A stretch of DNA of 64,000 nucleotides from Trileptium ribeirensis (GCA_030248225.1 JASANE010028170.1:1-64000); one strand, 5' to 3'. Shown: positions 1-11,552, counted from the first letter of the stretch. The notes: generated by a model from the sequence alone, not told the origin. Made by a program: numbers and translations.

Positions 1-41
1 GTGGTGCAGCTGGGATCCCTTAGGGCCAGAACTGGTCCTAG
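1..41 (-). repeat. Terminus of a dispersed repeat, inverted copy of 55801-55841
   Basis: These 41 bases are an exact reverse complement of 55801-55841. After a 4-base insertion (CTAG) the match resumes for TACAATAT. The copy runs off the left edge of the window, while its partner runs rightward into the GC-rich block. Reading outward the end begins TGTACTAG, which would suit the TG terminus of a long terminal repeat, but no second LTR is visible to prove it. Confidence 0.7.
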
Positions 42-47
42 CTAGTA

Positions 48-751
48 CAATATCAGAGAACTTCGACGAAGGGATCAACAAAAAGTCTCATCAAACGCGG
101 CATGCAATATCAGAGAACTTCGACGAAGGGATCAACAAAAAGTCTCATCAAACGCTGCATGCAATATCAGAGAACTTCGACGAAGGGATCAACAAAAAGT
201 CTCATCAAACGCGGCATGCAATGTCAGAGAACTTCGACGAAGGGATCAACAACAAGTCTCATCAAACGCGGCATGCAATATCAGAGAACTTCGACGAAGG
301 GATCAACAAAAAGTCTCATCAAACGCGGCATGCAATGTCAGAGAACTTCGACGAAGGGATCAACAAAAAGTCTCATCAAACGCGGCATGCAATATCAGAG
401 AACTTCGACGAAGGGCTGAACAAAAAGTCTCATCAAACGCGGCATGCAATGTCAGAGAACTTCGACGAAGGGATCAACAAAAAGTCTCATCAAGCGCGGC
501 GTGCAATATCAGAGAACTTCGACGAAGGGATCAACAACAAGTCTCATCAAACGCGGCATGCAATGTCAGAGAACTTCGACGAAGGGATCAACAACAAGTC
601 TCATCAAACGTGGCATGCAATGTCAGAGAACTTCGACGAAGGGATCAACAACAAGTCTCATCAAACGCGACATGCAATGTCAGAGAACTTCGACGAAGGG
701 ATCAGCAAAAAGTCTCATCAAACGCGGCATGCAATGTCAGAGAACTTCGAC
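48..751. repeat. 57-bp tandem satellite, about 12 copies
   Basis: A 57-base unit (it contains CAGAGAACTTCGACGAAGGG) repeats about 12.3 times with only scattered substitutions such as ATATCA/ATGTCA and AAAAAG/AACAAG. Because 57 is 19 codons, several frames stay open through the array and produce 70-190-residue repetitive frames. These are by-products of the period, with no initiation context or non-repeat domain, so I do not call a gene. The array starts right at the inverted repeat end and stops abruptly mid-unit. Confidence 0.97.
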
Positions 752-3161
752 TTGATAACTCGCTCAAAAATATACATTACACCAATGACCCAAGTCGTTT
801 AATCAAAAAAATTCCTGCAATTTCTTAAGTATATATATTTAAATGTACTGTAGTATTAACAACAAATGAATGAACAAAATGACTGTAACAATTGAAAATT
901 CAAACATATAAAAGACCAAAATAGACACCAAACAAAATATTATAATTATAACAGATTCCAACGCTGAAATGAGGGAATTAAAATACCGCTGTAGGCCCAG
1001 TTAAATTGTGCCATGAGCTAATTAAGAGTTCTTACAATATTAACATGACCCAAAGCCGTCCCTTGTTCATAATCATTAAATTCGATCGATCCCTATTCGA
1101 CATTAGTCCAAATTATTTGATGCCTAAAAAGTAGAGGTAAATCAGGTACCGGCTGTAGTATCTGAAAACGGTTCACATGCAAACTTGAATTTCATATATA
1201 AAAGTTAATCAAATCAGTTTGAAAGTTGCGTCAACTTCACTGCGTTTTAAAATCCAAAAGATTTAAATAAATTTTATAAAACAATTTAAGTGTGGATATT
1301 ATTTCATTCTGAACTAAAAACAGTTTTCATCTCAGCTGTACTTGTGCTCATTAAGATAAATACTGTTTGTATCTATTATAAGTCCTCTTTTTTGATTCCG
1401 GTGGAATCTATAAAATCAGCTTGGACAATGTCTATCTAAATCGACGAGATTTTTAGTTTTTGTGTAGAACCGCATTGTTGATTACTATATTTATACAAAA
1501 ATCACAGGCTGTGGGAAACATATAACTTCTAAACAACACTTTCGTGAACCATTTGCCAAGACAAATAACCTTCTTACTACAAAGTGTTACACAATTCAAA
1601 TAAATAAAAACAACTCCTATAATGTATAATACTGCTTCCGACAACACACAGCATGCACATTATGTGACTCGGCACTCTTTAAAAGTACGTACACAAGAAC
1701 CAATTAATAATAATATAGCTTTATATCATCAACACCAAACAATAAGGTAAAGCACCAATAAAGATCAAACGTATATATCTATTCGCCCATATAACAAGTT
1801 AAATAATACAAATAAAAATATACGAATTCCGGCAATGTAAAAACAGTGTCTTTGTCATGCCATGCAGTCAAGATAAGAATATTCTAACCAAACCAAATGG
1901 TACCGTCATGGTAGTTTCCGTCTGTCACATTCTGGGATGGTCAGACATTTCAAACTGACTAGATGTACAACAAATGTGTCGCACTAACTGCACCGCTCTT
2001 AGATGTACATTGCCTCATATTTTATATGCAGCAGCAATAACTAAACGTTACAAAATTGTTAAACAGTGATTTTTCCTACAATTTTTAGAACTTTGAGCCA
2101 TAAACTCCAGGAATACTGCTGTGGAACAAATAATGTAAGTCACATTAAAGGCAGAAAAAAGATGTATCGTCAATTTTCCAAACGATGCAGGACAGATACG
2201 TCAGAAAGCAGGTATGCCACAGCCATATATTGCTAAAACAGACGTATTTCATAAGAAAAAGCTCCGCGTGGTCCCAGAACTTAATTTTTAGCGCCTAAAA
2301 CACAAGCCAAAACCGGATTAAATTATATTTCAAAACGTTTGGATAATGCGAATTTAGGGATTCTAATTTTGACAGTTACAGCCAAACAAAAACATTTTTC
2401 TGTTTTCCAACGATAAAAAATGCTCACCAGTTATGCACTCCGACGAAATTTTTCGGTTCGGACTATGTCCAAAATTTAATTTTGAATCAACACACATAAA
2501 ATTGTTTGTTCAACCGTGTACCGCATCCAGAGACAGTTTTGACTGACATTATGTTTGAAAAGATGTGGTCGTAACATTAAGCAATTATACTGTAGCTCTT
2601 ATAGTATCAAATTTTGTTTTGGTAAAAAATCTCTCGTTATTAAATATTTGGTTCTACAGTATATACAAAATATTTTTGAAATTTTAGCGGATGAACATGT
2701 TTACCACATCTGGGATAATATTTTCAAAAAATTCCGTTATTTAAAGTTGAAACATAAGAACACATATAGCAAACAAGCAACCGAAATTTTAAGACTGTTC
2801 ACCCGTTCAAAATTTTTACTCAAAATTTAAACTGAAAACTTGATCAAAACTTGAGCTCAAATTGTGACAGCATATTTTACATTTTCGGTGAATTTAAACG
2901 TGTGTCAACGATGAAAACTTTTATAACGCAATGGCACAACATAGAAGATTTTGAAAACTTCTGACCTATAAATTTGAGCTTAAATTTCGAATCATGGTTT
3001 GCCAAATTTTTTAACTACAAATTATAGTATATATGTAAATTTTTTAATAAAAATTTGAGCAAAACGTTACACATGTGAACGAACGTATCTTAAGGAAGGG
3101 TAAATTGTATTCGTAAGCAAAGCACCAAGCTATCAAAATTTCAAGAGCAATATAGTTTTAT
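752..3161. other. AT-rich non-coding stretch
   Basis: No convincing exon, transposase or RNA gene is visible. The part from about 2530 to 3080 repeatedly carries CTTGAGCTCAAATTGTGA-like text resembling the ends of the MITE at 12.9-13.4 kb, so it probably contains a worn copy of that family. Confidence 0.4.
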
Positions 3162-3298
3162 TCAAGAACAAACCAGTGATGTAGTTTTTAGTTTAGCCGC
3201 ATAGCACAAACGCTTATCTGTAAAATCCTCTAATTTGGTGAGCAAAAGAGTTACCCGATTGGGGCAAAGTAAGTTTTGTAATACTAGAAAATCTTCGT
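3162..3298 (-). CDS. Possible terminal exon, unrecognised
   Basis: On the minus strand AAGTTTCAG is followed by an open frame of about 45 codons entered in phase 1 and ended by TGA. The translation (it includes LQNLLCPNRVTLLLTKLEDF) has an ordinary protein-like composition. No upstream exon was found, and frames of this length occur by chance in this window, so this is a weak call. It may equally be a transposon remnant or random. Confidence 0.2.
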
Positions 3299-3459
3299 CT
3301 GAAACTTGCCAATATGGTGTTAATGGTAGGTTTTTGGTGCAGGTACCCTCCAAAATCAAGCCTATACATTTGGAAGAAGCCCGTATATAGATGTATATAT
3401 ATGTAGAAGTAGTGTATATGGTTACATACGTGTAACCATGGTTGTGCTACTGTTCCCAT

Positions 3460-4131
3460 CTAAATACCTAATATGCATTATTTATGGCAAACGTCGTATA
3501 TATTGTGCTAGAAAATCGCATTATATATACTCTGTTCTACGGGAAAGAAAGATTTCATCCCGGAAACAAGGAATTCTGATTACTGAATTTTCACTGTTGC
3601 AATAATTCTAGTAAATCATTCGGTGAAATTAGTCCGGATGGACTTAGAAAGAATTTGATGCTTTGGTCGAAACAATTTCATTGGCTCCGTCCAACAAATT
3701 TTATTGCCTTTCCGAACTGATCCGTCGCCATCACTAATCGTAAACCCAAAGCGGACTACTATTTATATCAAGCCAGAGTGTGTCGCTTTGACAATTCAAA
3801 ATATGACCACAAGCTATACCAGCAAAAAATAAATATACAAACCTCATTCCATACAATTCTCTATTCAGTTAACAGCTTATTCGTTCGTTTAGGTCTATTA
3901 AACAATCGTCTGGCATATTTCCCAAAACCGACCACGCGGGAAACATGGCATACTACGAACAACAATTATTAAAGTAATATGCTTGTCCTCCAAAAATATA
4001 AAATTATAGCAACATTCGTTGCCTATATATCATTGCAGTTGAATCGAATGCATATAAAGCTTCAAAAAGCTGATAGGTAACTCAAACTCACAAATATATA
4101 TTTATATACAAGACTTAAAACAATAAGTGCT
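3460..4131. other. AT-rich non-coding stretch
   Basis: The only frame of note (3778-3972, plus) has no recognisable motif and no splice support. I see nothing else to annotate. Confidence 0.4.
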
Positions 4132-4135
4132 TTAA

Positions 4136-4386
4136 CCCTTTGCCATATGTGGTTGCTCTGAAGCAATTTAATATAATACAAACTATTGCACTGGCTCCGT
4201 TCGCTACGTATCGTGCTTTTGACCGCGTGTTGTCATTCGCTGGAGTTGTGAAGAGCTTTAAGCATCGTCACATCTCAGTGGTTACCGAGCTCCCCACTAA
4301 CAAAAATGGGTCGGGTTCGATTCATCGCGGCGGCAACAGTTTCTTCAGCGATAGTCGAAATACAACCGAATTCATGGGGTAAAGGG
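4136..4386 (+). mobile_element. TTAA-flanked short element with tRNA-like pol III boxes
   Basis: The element begins CCCTTTGCC and ends GGTAAAGGG, with TTAA immediately outside both ends (4132-4135 and 4387-4390), as in piggyBac-type target duplications. Inside, CATCTCAGTGGTTACCGAGC (4271-4290) resembles a pol III A box and GGGTTCGATTC (4312-4322) is a near-perfect B box at normal tRNA spacing. A diverged copy lies at 49583-49824. It is therefore either a tRNA-derived SINE with TTAA ends or a TTAA MITE that captured a tRNA-like promoter. The 80-codon frame inside is fortuitous. Confidence 0.7.
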
Positions 4387-4390
4387 TTAA

Positions 4391-5854
4391 AAACATTAAC
4401 AGCATTACCTGCGTTAACATTGTCGACAAAAAATTAACAATAGTTCAATGAAGTGTATAAGTACAATGGTAAATGAATCATAAATTCTCAAGTATGATTT
4501 GCTTAATTTAGGACCGTAGAAATTATGCAGCCCTGAAGAATAAAACAATGACAGAAAAATGTTTAGGGCAGCGCAGTTTGACCCATTTGCCGAGCAGCAG
4601 AATTTTTTGGAATTCAACTTGATTAATCTGATATCCATAGCAAATAGAAGGTATGGATTCCTGAGACATACTTACGAACGAAGATTCCAAGTTGAATATA
4701 GCACCGCATCATACGCATCACCTTACATCGTTACGAGCTTGTCTGTGATTAATAGGCCCTACATAATGCATTTGCAGTTGTTCTAAATCAGTAGATGTTC
4801 CAGTTCATTACCATATTATTTGCAACGCAGTAGGAACCTGCGTTCCTAGTACGACGTCGTGGCAAGTTGGATTTGCGAAATGTGCGCAATATTAAGTAAT
4901 GTTTAATTCTCTCCTTGAAACGAAACTATTGAGGCAGATCTCAATCAGTTTTCTTTCAATTCAGACAAACTAGAAAATTTGCAAAATTCTCAATGAAAAA
5001 CGCATAACCGTAAATCTAGCAACTCAAAAGGGGCTAAACATTATGGTCGATTCTCACTCTGGTGTGCGCATCTCGTGAGACGAAGTTTATGGAGAGATAT
5101 GTATAGCCTAAAGAATTTGGGTTGTATTGTTGAACCGAGAAACCCGTCAAAAGCTATTTAGATTGATAAATCAAGTAATATTGGAGGTTTCCCTCAAATT
5201 CTCAGAAAGACAAAACCACATCACGGCAATGTATCAAGGTCAGCATGGCGATCGTTTTAATACGTTCCAAACTATGGGAATATTATTTTTGCAGCTATTT
5301 TGCTATTTGCAGGTCGAAAACAACCATTTCCGGTTCCAGTTTCATTCACGATTTACAGTTCCGCTTTTGACTACTTAACTGATACATTTATATTCTAAAA
5401 TAGCATTCAATTGTCCAATTTTGTATTCTTGAGCACTTATTCATCTAAGAGTGGTACAAGAAGTACATAAAACACAAGTCAAGAAGCAATTTTAGCCACA
5501 AAAATTTGAACTAGAATTTCTAGTTTGATCCGAGTCTTTGTTTACGGACAACCGAACAATCCGATAACATTATCCGAGCAAACAAAATCATTAAAGCGAA
5601 ATGCGTAGTCGTATAAATATTTTACAATATGCGCACATCACAAATTATTGCACTCAATATACTATAAAATACAAGTACATATGCCATAATACAATATATA
5701 TAGATACTAAATTATGCATATCATCGTAAGTATAACAATGGAAGTGAACGCATGGTAACAGCACGCCACAGCAAACTCAAAAATACACTGTATATATTAA
5801 TGAAATAGGAGTCCAAATTCTAGGTATTCAAATTTTGTGTAATACTATTTCAAC
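4391..5854. other. AT-rich non-coding stretch
   Basis: Several 70-80-codon frames occur (for example 4559-4786 and 5127-5378, plus) but none shows a motif or a consistent splice chain. I see no supported feature here. Confidence 0.4.
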
Positions 5855-6479
5855 CAATTTACACACGTTGAGGAGACAAAAATATATACCGATACTGGCT
5901 GTGCGCGATTTATAGAAATGAAGCAACTTTCAATAGATCCCAAAACTGAGATCAAAAAAAAAAATTTTTTGAAATCTTGTTCATAAAACACGTTAAACAC
6001 TTCAAAATGTCGAAAACATTCGGCAAAAATTCTTTTTTTCAAATGCGTTTCTAAAACAAAGATCAGCGATACGACCAAAAAATGTAATTTTTTTAGCTTG
6101 ATTCACCAATTAAGACTAAAAAATTAATGCGTGAAAAACGACAAAATTCTTTCCCGATGGAAAAAGCCGTTACGCTGTTCTGTCACCAAGTTTTCATCCA
6201 TAGCATGACGGCCAATGTCACCTTTAGAACACGGACGTTATATTGCTAGAAAAAGAACAGCTTAGTGCGGTGGTGGTATATACCTCGTGCAGGTAGTCGT
6301 GAGTTCTTATTCGGTGCACACACCTGTGTTGTTCTTGTGTCAAGTCAGTGTGGCGGTTTCGCATTTATGTCAACAACGCAAACATGGGTTCTGTAATGTA
6401 CGAACGGAATTTGCGTACGCGTACATTTCTCCATTTCGAACGTGTGTCCGCTTTAAATAAATATCATACTGCATAGAAC

Positions 6480-6830
6480 AGCTATGAATACTAATTTTAA
6501 CACCATTCGACTCAGCTCGCCAATGCGGTTCGAACGATGTATAAAATTATAGCTTTATATATCGAAAAAAAATTTGTTCGAAAAATTTAGGTAGCAAGAG
6601 GTATTTTTCGAACCATGTTAGGTCGACTGAGAACCCAAATGAAATCGAAAAAATTGTAATAAATATGCCGTAATGGGAATTTGTTGCTTGAACTGCCTCT
6701 CATTGCTCTGAGTAGAATGATACTAAAATATCCGCTGTATCTTCAAAATTCACCAATTTCAGGCTGGGAGTATGAATTTTTGCACGATTGAGTTCGTGGT
6801 TTTGACAAAAGATCAACCATAAAGTACGCG
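6480..6830 (+). repeat. Dispersed AT-rich repeat with CACCATTCG core, copy 1
   Basis: This segment aligns by eye with 28020-28270: the order is a CGAACGATGTATAAAA-type block, a CGAAAAATATTTTT-type block, a GGTAGC/GGCTACC block, GAACC/GAACTC, then TTCACCA..TTGGGGTATG-type text. ACACCATTCGACTCAGCTCG at about 6498 is shared with the foldback element at 45 kb. It is a non-coding member of a transposon-derived family. Confidence 0.6.
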
Positions 6831-7582
6831 CATAAAGTAGTCTCACGGCTCCGCATATTGTTTGTTTATTATATTTATTAAGATAAACTATATACTGTTC
6901 GCCTGTACTTATCGCGGATAGTAGGTGCTTGCTTCGCTGCCACTACTAAATTTTCTGATCACGGCGCAAAATCAGTGCAGCAATGCCATCGTGCTATAAT
7001 GTGCAGTGAGTGCACAAATTTTTCTGTAAACACTGCGTAACCTACAGCCAGATAAATATGTAGTGTAATCACTCTACATACCAAATCCACTTCGAACACT
7101 GAAGTTAAATACAGCCGACAATACGCTACCGATAGTATATCGTCCTTCTCTAATGTAAATCAACCGGACAGCTACTAATCCAAACACACGGTTCACTTTG
7201 TGTGTCCGCTAATTTCGTTTCCGGTAATACAATAACAACCACGACAGCGCCCTGGTGACTGTCGTTACCTCAAACTACAGCTCTACACGTAACCACGTAT
7301 ATATACGTACTTAACATATAAACATACATAAATAAAAATACTTAGTATTAGATACGACACGTTCGATAGCTTCTCAAATATACGAAAACACCCACTGCTA
7401 CCTATGTATTATCTAGCAAGCTAAGAATCGCTTTTCAAAAGGACAAAACGTCAGTGCGCAGCAACATTATATGCCGTAAACAAACTTATCAACAAACGCA
7501 AGTGTAGGTAGTAAAAAAACTTGGCCCAATCCCAGTTGGGGGGGGGAAAATTATTTTCCGCTTGCTATAGCACCCATCTTTT

Positions 7583-7757
7583 GGAAACTATGCCCCCATA
7601 GTCTCTGTACCCCCAATCATCTGTCACCCCCAAAAGAGATCACTTCGTGATCAGGTTCGCCCCTTTTGGAAACTATGCCCCCATAGTCTCTGTACCCCCA
7701 ATCATCTCTCACCCCCAAAAGAGATCACTTCGTGATCAGGTTCGCCCCTTTTGGAAA
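7583..7757. repeat. 85-bp tandem duplication inside Merlin
   Basis: An 85-base unit beginning GGAAACTATGCCCCCATAG occurs twice with a single difference and starts a third time. Each unit contains the perfect hairpin GATCAC-TTC-GTGATC. Confidence 0.9.
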
Positions 7758-8388
7758 CATAAACCTTGATGTTGAACTCATTATTCTATGATTTAGGATG
7801 GGTTGCTTTTTGGCTTTTGGAGGCTTTTTTTCAAACTTAAGCCGCCTTCGCTTCGCTCAAAAATTCTACCCCCCCTTAATCCGCCCATGGGTAAAAAACG
7901 TCCGCTCTTTCGATTTAGAATGGTTTTGAGGCTCTAGGGTCAAAGGGTAAGTCCCCAGGGTACCCCTAAAAAGGGGTTTTTCAAAAAATGAACATTTTAA
8001 AAAGTGACGATTTTTAGAAAATTGACTATAACTTTTGAAAGGAGTGATGGATTTGGATGAGGTCTTCACCATACAATGTGGAATTTAATAGGCTTTCATA
8101 TGATAACAAAAAATCGTTATAAAGTTTAGTGATGGGGAAGTTGGGGCAATGTGGGTAAGTGATGCAGGGTAATTCCGTAATTATGGAAAAAAATGAAAAA
8201 AAATTTTTTTCGTAATAACATGGACATATTATGTACCGTTAGACGCGGAATGACGAGAGGAGTTGAATGGAGGCAATTTCGTTGCAAAATTTTGATATTG
8301 TAAGAAATTATTGGCAAATACGTGAATTTATAAAAAATTAAATTTGAGAAATTTGCTTTGTGGGAGTAACAGCTTAGTGCGGGGGGTT

Positions 8389-8450
8389 CGGGGGGCGGCA
8401 GCCCCCCGACTTAGGCTTAGGCTCAGTCTTAGGCTTAGGCTTAGGCTAAG
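8389..8450. repeat. GC hairpin plus TTAGGC tract
   Basis: CGGGGGG and CCCCCCG pair around a 6-base loop (8389-8408) and are followed by about seven tandem TTAGGC-like hexamers, two of them altered (8411-8450). The same junction (hexamers next to a G/C run) appears in reverse at 55.1 kb. TTAGGC is the nematode telomere unit, but here it sits inside a transposon and is interstitial. Confidence 0.75.
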
Positions 8451-8515
8451 TATATTTTGCTATTGACTATTAGAACATTATTGACTATTATAGACAAATG
8501 CAAGATATCTTACAT

Positions 8516-9358
8516 TTATAATGGATAAAGAGCATGTAGTTGAGCGAAAAATTCCCCTTGAGGATTGTCTTTAATTTGTTGTCGCCAGGTATATTCCTTC
8601 AAATAACGATCAAACAACTGCGGTTTCACTCCACCACGTGTTCGGATAGATTCGTTGAGCCGGGCCCACAATCCATCGATGTTCTGTGTATGTACGGTAT
8701 GATCAGTGGGATTTACAAATTGTCTATTATGATGATTGACAGTTTCGTGCGTGTAGAGATGTGGCCGTGGAAGGGCACGTAAACCGTCAATGTAGGTACG
8801 AAAGCTGTTGGTTAGGATTCGGGTTCCAGGTAAAACATGTTGAATAATTAATGGGATTACTGTTGGAATTTGTCGGTTGTTGACTGGGAAGAGAAGACAC
8901 CTTTGAGAATGTCGCTCGATCATACCAAGAACCCAGCCATGTTTTCGTCGACGTAAACCACGATGATATTTTTGCCGAAAAAAAATAGATTCGTCAATCT
9001 CAACGTCAACACCAGGGCCTCCCAATCGCAGATACTGCCAGTAGTCCCTGTCGAATGCAACCGCAATGTCTCAGCAATAGTTATACCAATCGGTGACGGT
9101 ATTTTTACTAACATGTAATTGCTTTTGAATCCATGTTGTAGTCTGTTTGTCGATGTAGGCTTGAATTAATAAAATTGCATTTCCAAGAGAAATGTGATGA
9201 CTAGCGAAAAAAGATCTTTGCCGGATCGAATATTTTTTTCGACAAGTGGGGTGATTTGAACATCGCCATTCCCAGTCGTCACACCTACCGAAATCTCCAC
9301 GCTGCCGTCCCTGATATGTGAAGAACGACAAGTCGGCGAGGTCTGCCAATGGCACCAA
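8516..9358 (-). pseudogene. Merlin transposase (ISXO2-like DDE), one in-frame stop
   Basis: This would cut and paste the surrounding element. The frame runs about 280 codons from the first ATG. The N-terminal part (9358-9071) has a Cys-containing segment (CSNHPTCRKKYSIRQRSFF) and a helix-turn-helix-like stretch (LHVSKNTVTDWYNYC), then one TGA (9073-9071) in the same frame, where many homologues have Arg. The catalytic part follows (VEIDESIFFRQKYHRG, GWVLGMIER, HTQNIDGLWARLNESIRTRG). The first catalytic Asp (IDES) is present. The second site reads TNSFRTY, where family members usually have Asp in place of this Asn. The third reads IDGLW, where Glu is usual. Length otherwise matches the family. 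The stop and the Asp-to-Asn change make this copy probably dead. Confidence 0.9.
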
Positions 9359-9612
9359 TCGACTCAGGAGGGCGGATTTAGTATAAAAGATGTCATTTCA
9401 GAAAAATTCCATGGTTAGTTGAATTACTCCCCCCCAACTGGGATTGCGCCAAAAACTTTATCGGGTCAGTTGATCAAAATTGGGCAAACAGAATATTTAC
9501 TTATTTATTTCTTTGTTTAACTCAACCAAGCCGATATACTATATAGCTAGTAATTTTAAGAAGTAAAACCTTATACAGTCAACGAAAAAGGATGCCGACG
9601 GTGAGTAGTGTA

Positions 9613-10201
9613 ATGCATGAGTAAACTTAAGCTGCGCTGCCTACTATCCTCTTTTGACACTATGTACAAATTCTGTTAAAGAACAAAACAGTCATTGCAA
9701 TTGCCCATTTTAAACTCAAAAAATTCTTTCGTGAACACAGAGCGACTGATTACAAAATCGGATAATTTCTTTTCGCCAACAGAATGTGCCTATTTCAGGT
9801 TTTGCCAAGATCTTGTTTCGCAACGCACAACATGGCAACTTTCATCTCGCATTTTTTCCTTACGCTTACACATTTCGTTTTACGAATGACAATACGTTTA
9901 GTTCGCAAACATCACATGTAGTGCGTTGTATACTCAAAACATTAAACAGCTGTATTTTAGTTGGATAAAACAAATTTTAAAATACCCATTGCAAAAGACA
10001 AACGGACACTACCCGGTTAGCTGATGTTTTACGACTAATCGTGATTAGACCAATTTCTTAACGTTTTGGATACGTTGCCCAAAACGCCTATTTTGTGTTC
10101 TTTTGTAATTTTAGGGATGGTTGGTACACCGAACAAGCGATTGCCAATCGCTATTGACAGAAAGGGATGGTAGGCGGCGTACCATAGGTTTACTCATGCA
10201 T
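9613..10201. mobile_element. Non-autonomous TIR element, about 590 bp
   Basis: The left end ATGCATGAGTAAAC..GCTGCCTAC is mirrored at the right (GTAGGCGGCG..GTTTACTCATGCAT). The interior, including CGTTTTGGATACGTTGCCC and GATGGTTGGTACACCGAACA, recurs with substitutions at 20053-20545. There is no transposase. A TA or TAA target duplication is possible but ambiguous because the terminus is palindromic. Confidence 0.65.
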
Positions 10202-10389
10202 AACAAATCATATCAAATCGCAGTACGTGCGTTGATGCAAAAAACGAGAGATGCAGCACGTGCAAAAACCGAGCGCTGTTCGTATTCGTAACAGAAACTT
10301 TAAATTTTGGTCTATTGAATTTTGTTCGATTTTGGTTCGTTTGAAAGTCACTGCTGGCGACTATTGTAGCTATACTATGTGTTCATAGG

Positions 10390-10790
10390 AGTGGGGAGAG
10401 GGGATTATCATCTCAGACCCGGACCTCGCTCCACGGATTCCGTCAATCCCTCCAGCCCCCGGAGCCCAGGCTGGTCCGCCCTGAGGGAACTCACTTCCCT
10501 CGCGCGCCGAAGGAGTGTGGCAAATTATTACAAAAATAGAATAGGCAAAAATCTTGGAAAAATACTCAAAAATTAGGCGAAATTAGCAAAACTTGGGCGA
10601 AATTGGCAAAAACAGGGGAAAATTGGCTGAAATGGTGGAAGGAAAAATTCACCAAAATTGAAGGAAAATTGGCAAAAGATGAAAATTTTAGAGTCCCAAA
10701 AACCTTGGAAAATTTATCAATCCACCATCCCCGCCGAAACCCCTAAGACTTCTTAGATCGGGCATGTATTTAAAGATTTGAAAGGGTCCC
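10390..10790 (+). repeat. Member of a G/A-rich dispersed family
   Basis: A GC-rich head (CTCCAGCCCCCGGAGCCCAGG, CCCTCGCGCGCCGAAGG) is followed by a purine-rich body built from variants of AAATTGGCAAAA and GGAAAATT. The same body appears at 11.95, 28.5, 32.3 (reverse) and 51.6 kb. It looks like a worn SINE or LINE tail. No coding sequence is seen. Confidence 0.5.
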
Positions 10791-11441
10791 TTAAATAATC
10801 ACTGTATATCTAATGCGATTATGGTTCCGCATAAGTATATAATTTGAAGCAAGTCCATACCGTTTCCTTCATAGACGAGCACAAGTTGTGCTCTTTTGAA
10901 CACGGTACCACAGTGATCCAGTACGTCCCAGAAAAGATAAACATTACATATAGAACAACTATGTATATACATCAACAAAGTGCCGACCGATGTAACTACG
11001 CCGCAGATAATAAATTACATGCAACGAATAATCCAGTCATGCAGATATAAATAAATATATCATAGGATGCAATATAACAGTAGTAAAAATAACAAAACAA
11101 GAATGACACCTATGATCAAATCATCGAATGAATTCAGCACATGCATAATATATATTAAAAATGTATGTATATGTCTGACCTCTCTATTCTCCAATTATTT
11201 CGCCGGGGTGGTTGGTGGGTTTTCAGCCACACATAGTTGAATCAGAAATCTGGAATCATAAAATCAGATATCATAAAAACATTTGAAGATATTGTATTTT
11301 TCAATGCAAATTGCTGAAATATCTAATATATAATTCGCCTCATAAATACTGTAATGACATCGTTAATTAAGGTTAAAATCAAATTTCATAGTACACGAAT
11401 TTAAGTTTGCAATACAATTTGTCGATTCTTATCGGGTGTAG
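10791..11441. other. AT-rich stretch upstream of a plus-strand exon
   Basis: This is probably an intron or upstream region of the plus-strand gene. A weak exon candidate at 10875-10920 (TTCCTTCATAG acceptor, CCA|GTACGT donor) has a phase that does not fit the next exon. Nothing else is visible. Confidence 0.3.
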
Positions 11442-11552
11442 CAAACATTCACAAAGGTGCATTGGACAAAGTGGCTACCGTTCTGAATCGAGTGGAACCA
11501 AAAAATGTTAGCCCTTATCACTATGGAAAGCCCATGTATGAGTCCATTTTAG
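11442..11552 (+). CDS. Internal exon of an unrecognised plus-strand gene
   Basis: After ATCGGGTGTAG a 111-base open segment ends at TTTTAG|GTACGTAC. It is entered and left in phase 1. The 36 full codons include the segments HKGALDKVATVLNRVEP and SPYHYGKPMYESIL, which look like a soluble globular protein. It joins in phase to the terminal exon at 15058-15149, the shared codon becoming GCA (Ala). The other plus-strand frames contain stops. I do not recognise the family. The upstream exons were not found, so the N-terminus is missing. Confidence 0.55.

Larger units (their letters stand above)
7523..9450 (-). mobile_element. Merlin-type DNA transposon, almost full length
   Basis: The ends are inverted: GGCCCAATCCCAGTTGGGGG at the left and the complement of GGCGCAATCCCAGTTGGGGG at the right. 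An exact 8-base duplication, AAAAACTT, flanks both sides (7515-7522 and 9451-9458), and the Merlin superfamily makes 8-9-base duplications. The minus strand carries an ISXO2/IS1016-like transposase at 9358-8516. About 1 kb beyond the transposase (7523-8515) is non-coding and holds an 85-base duplication, a GC hairpin and a TTAGGC tract. The insertion lies inside the older repeat copy A. Near-perfect TIR and duplication suggest fairly recent movement. Confidence 0.93.
5855..9612 (+). repeat. Old dispersed repeat (copy A) interrupted by later insertions
   Basis: Its left part (AATTTACACACGTTGAGGAG at about 5858), middle (GTCCGCTAATTTCGTTTCC at about 7205; AAATACTTAGTATTAGATAC at about 7338) and right part (CAGAATATTTA at about 9490; GGATGCCGAC at about 9590) occur in the same order at 53765-54895. 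Copy B lacks the 1.9-kb Merlin element and the 6.5-kb repeat, which shows these were later insertions into copy A. No terminal inverted repeats or coding remnants were seen, so its class is unknown. Confidence 0.75.

Noticed and set aside
102..828. Four overlapping repetitive plus-strand frames of 72-193 codons
   Set aside because: All are readings of the 57-bp satellite in different frames.
4140..4382. 80-codon plus-strand gene
   Set aside because: It lies wholly inside the TTAA-flanked pol III-type repeat and has no homologue-like motif.
8411..8450. True telomere
   Set aside because: The tract is short, contains altered hexamers and sits inside a transposon with flanking genomic DNA on both sides.
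10875..10920. Extra upstream exon of the plus-strand gene
   Set aside because: Acceptor and donor look reasonable, but it leaves in phase 2 while the next exon needs phase 1, and both strands are open here.
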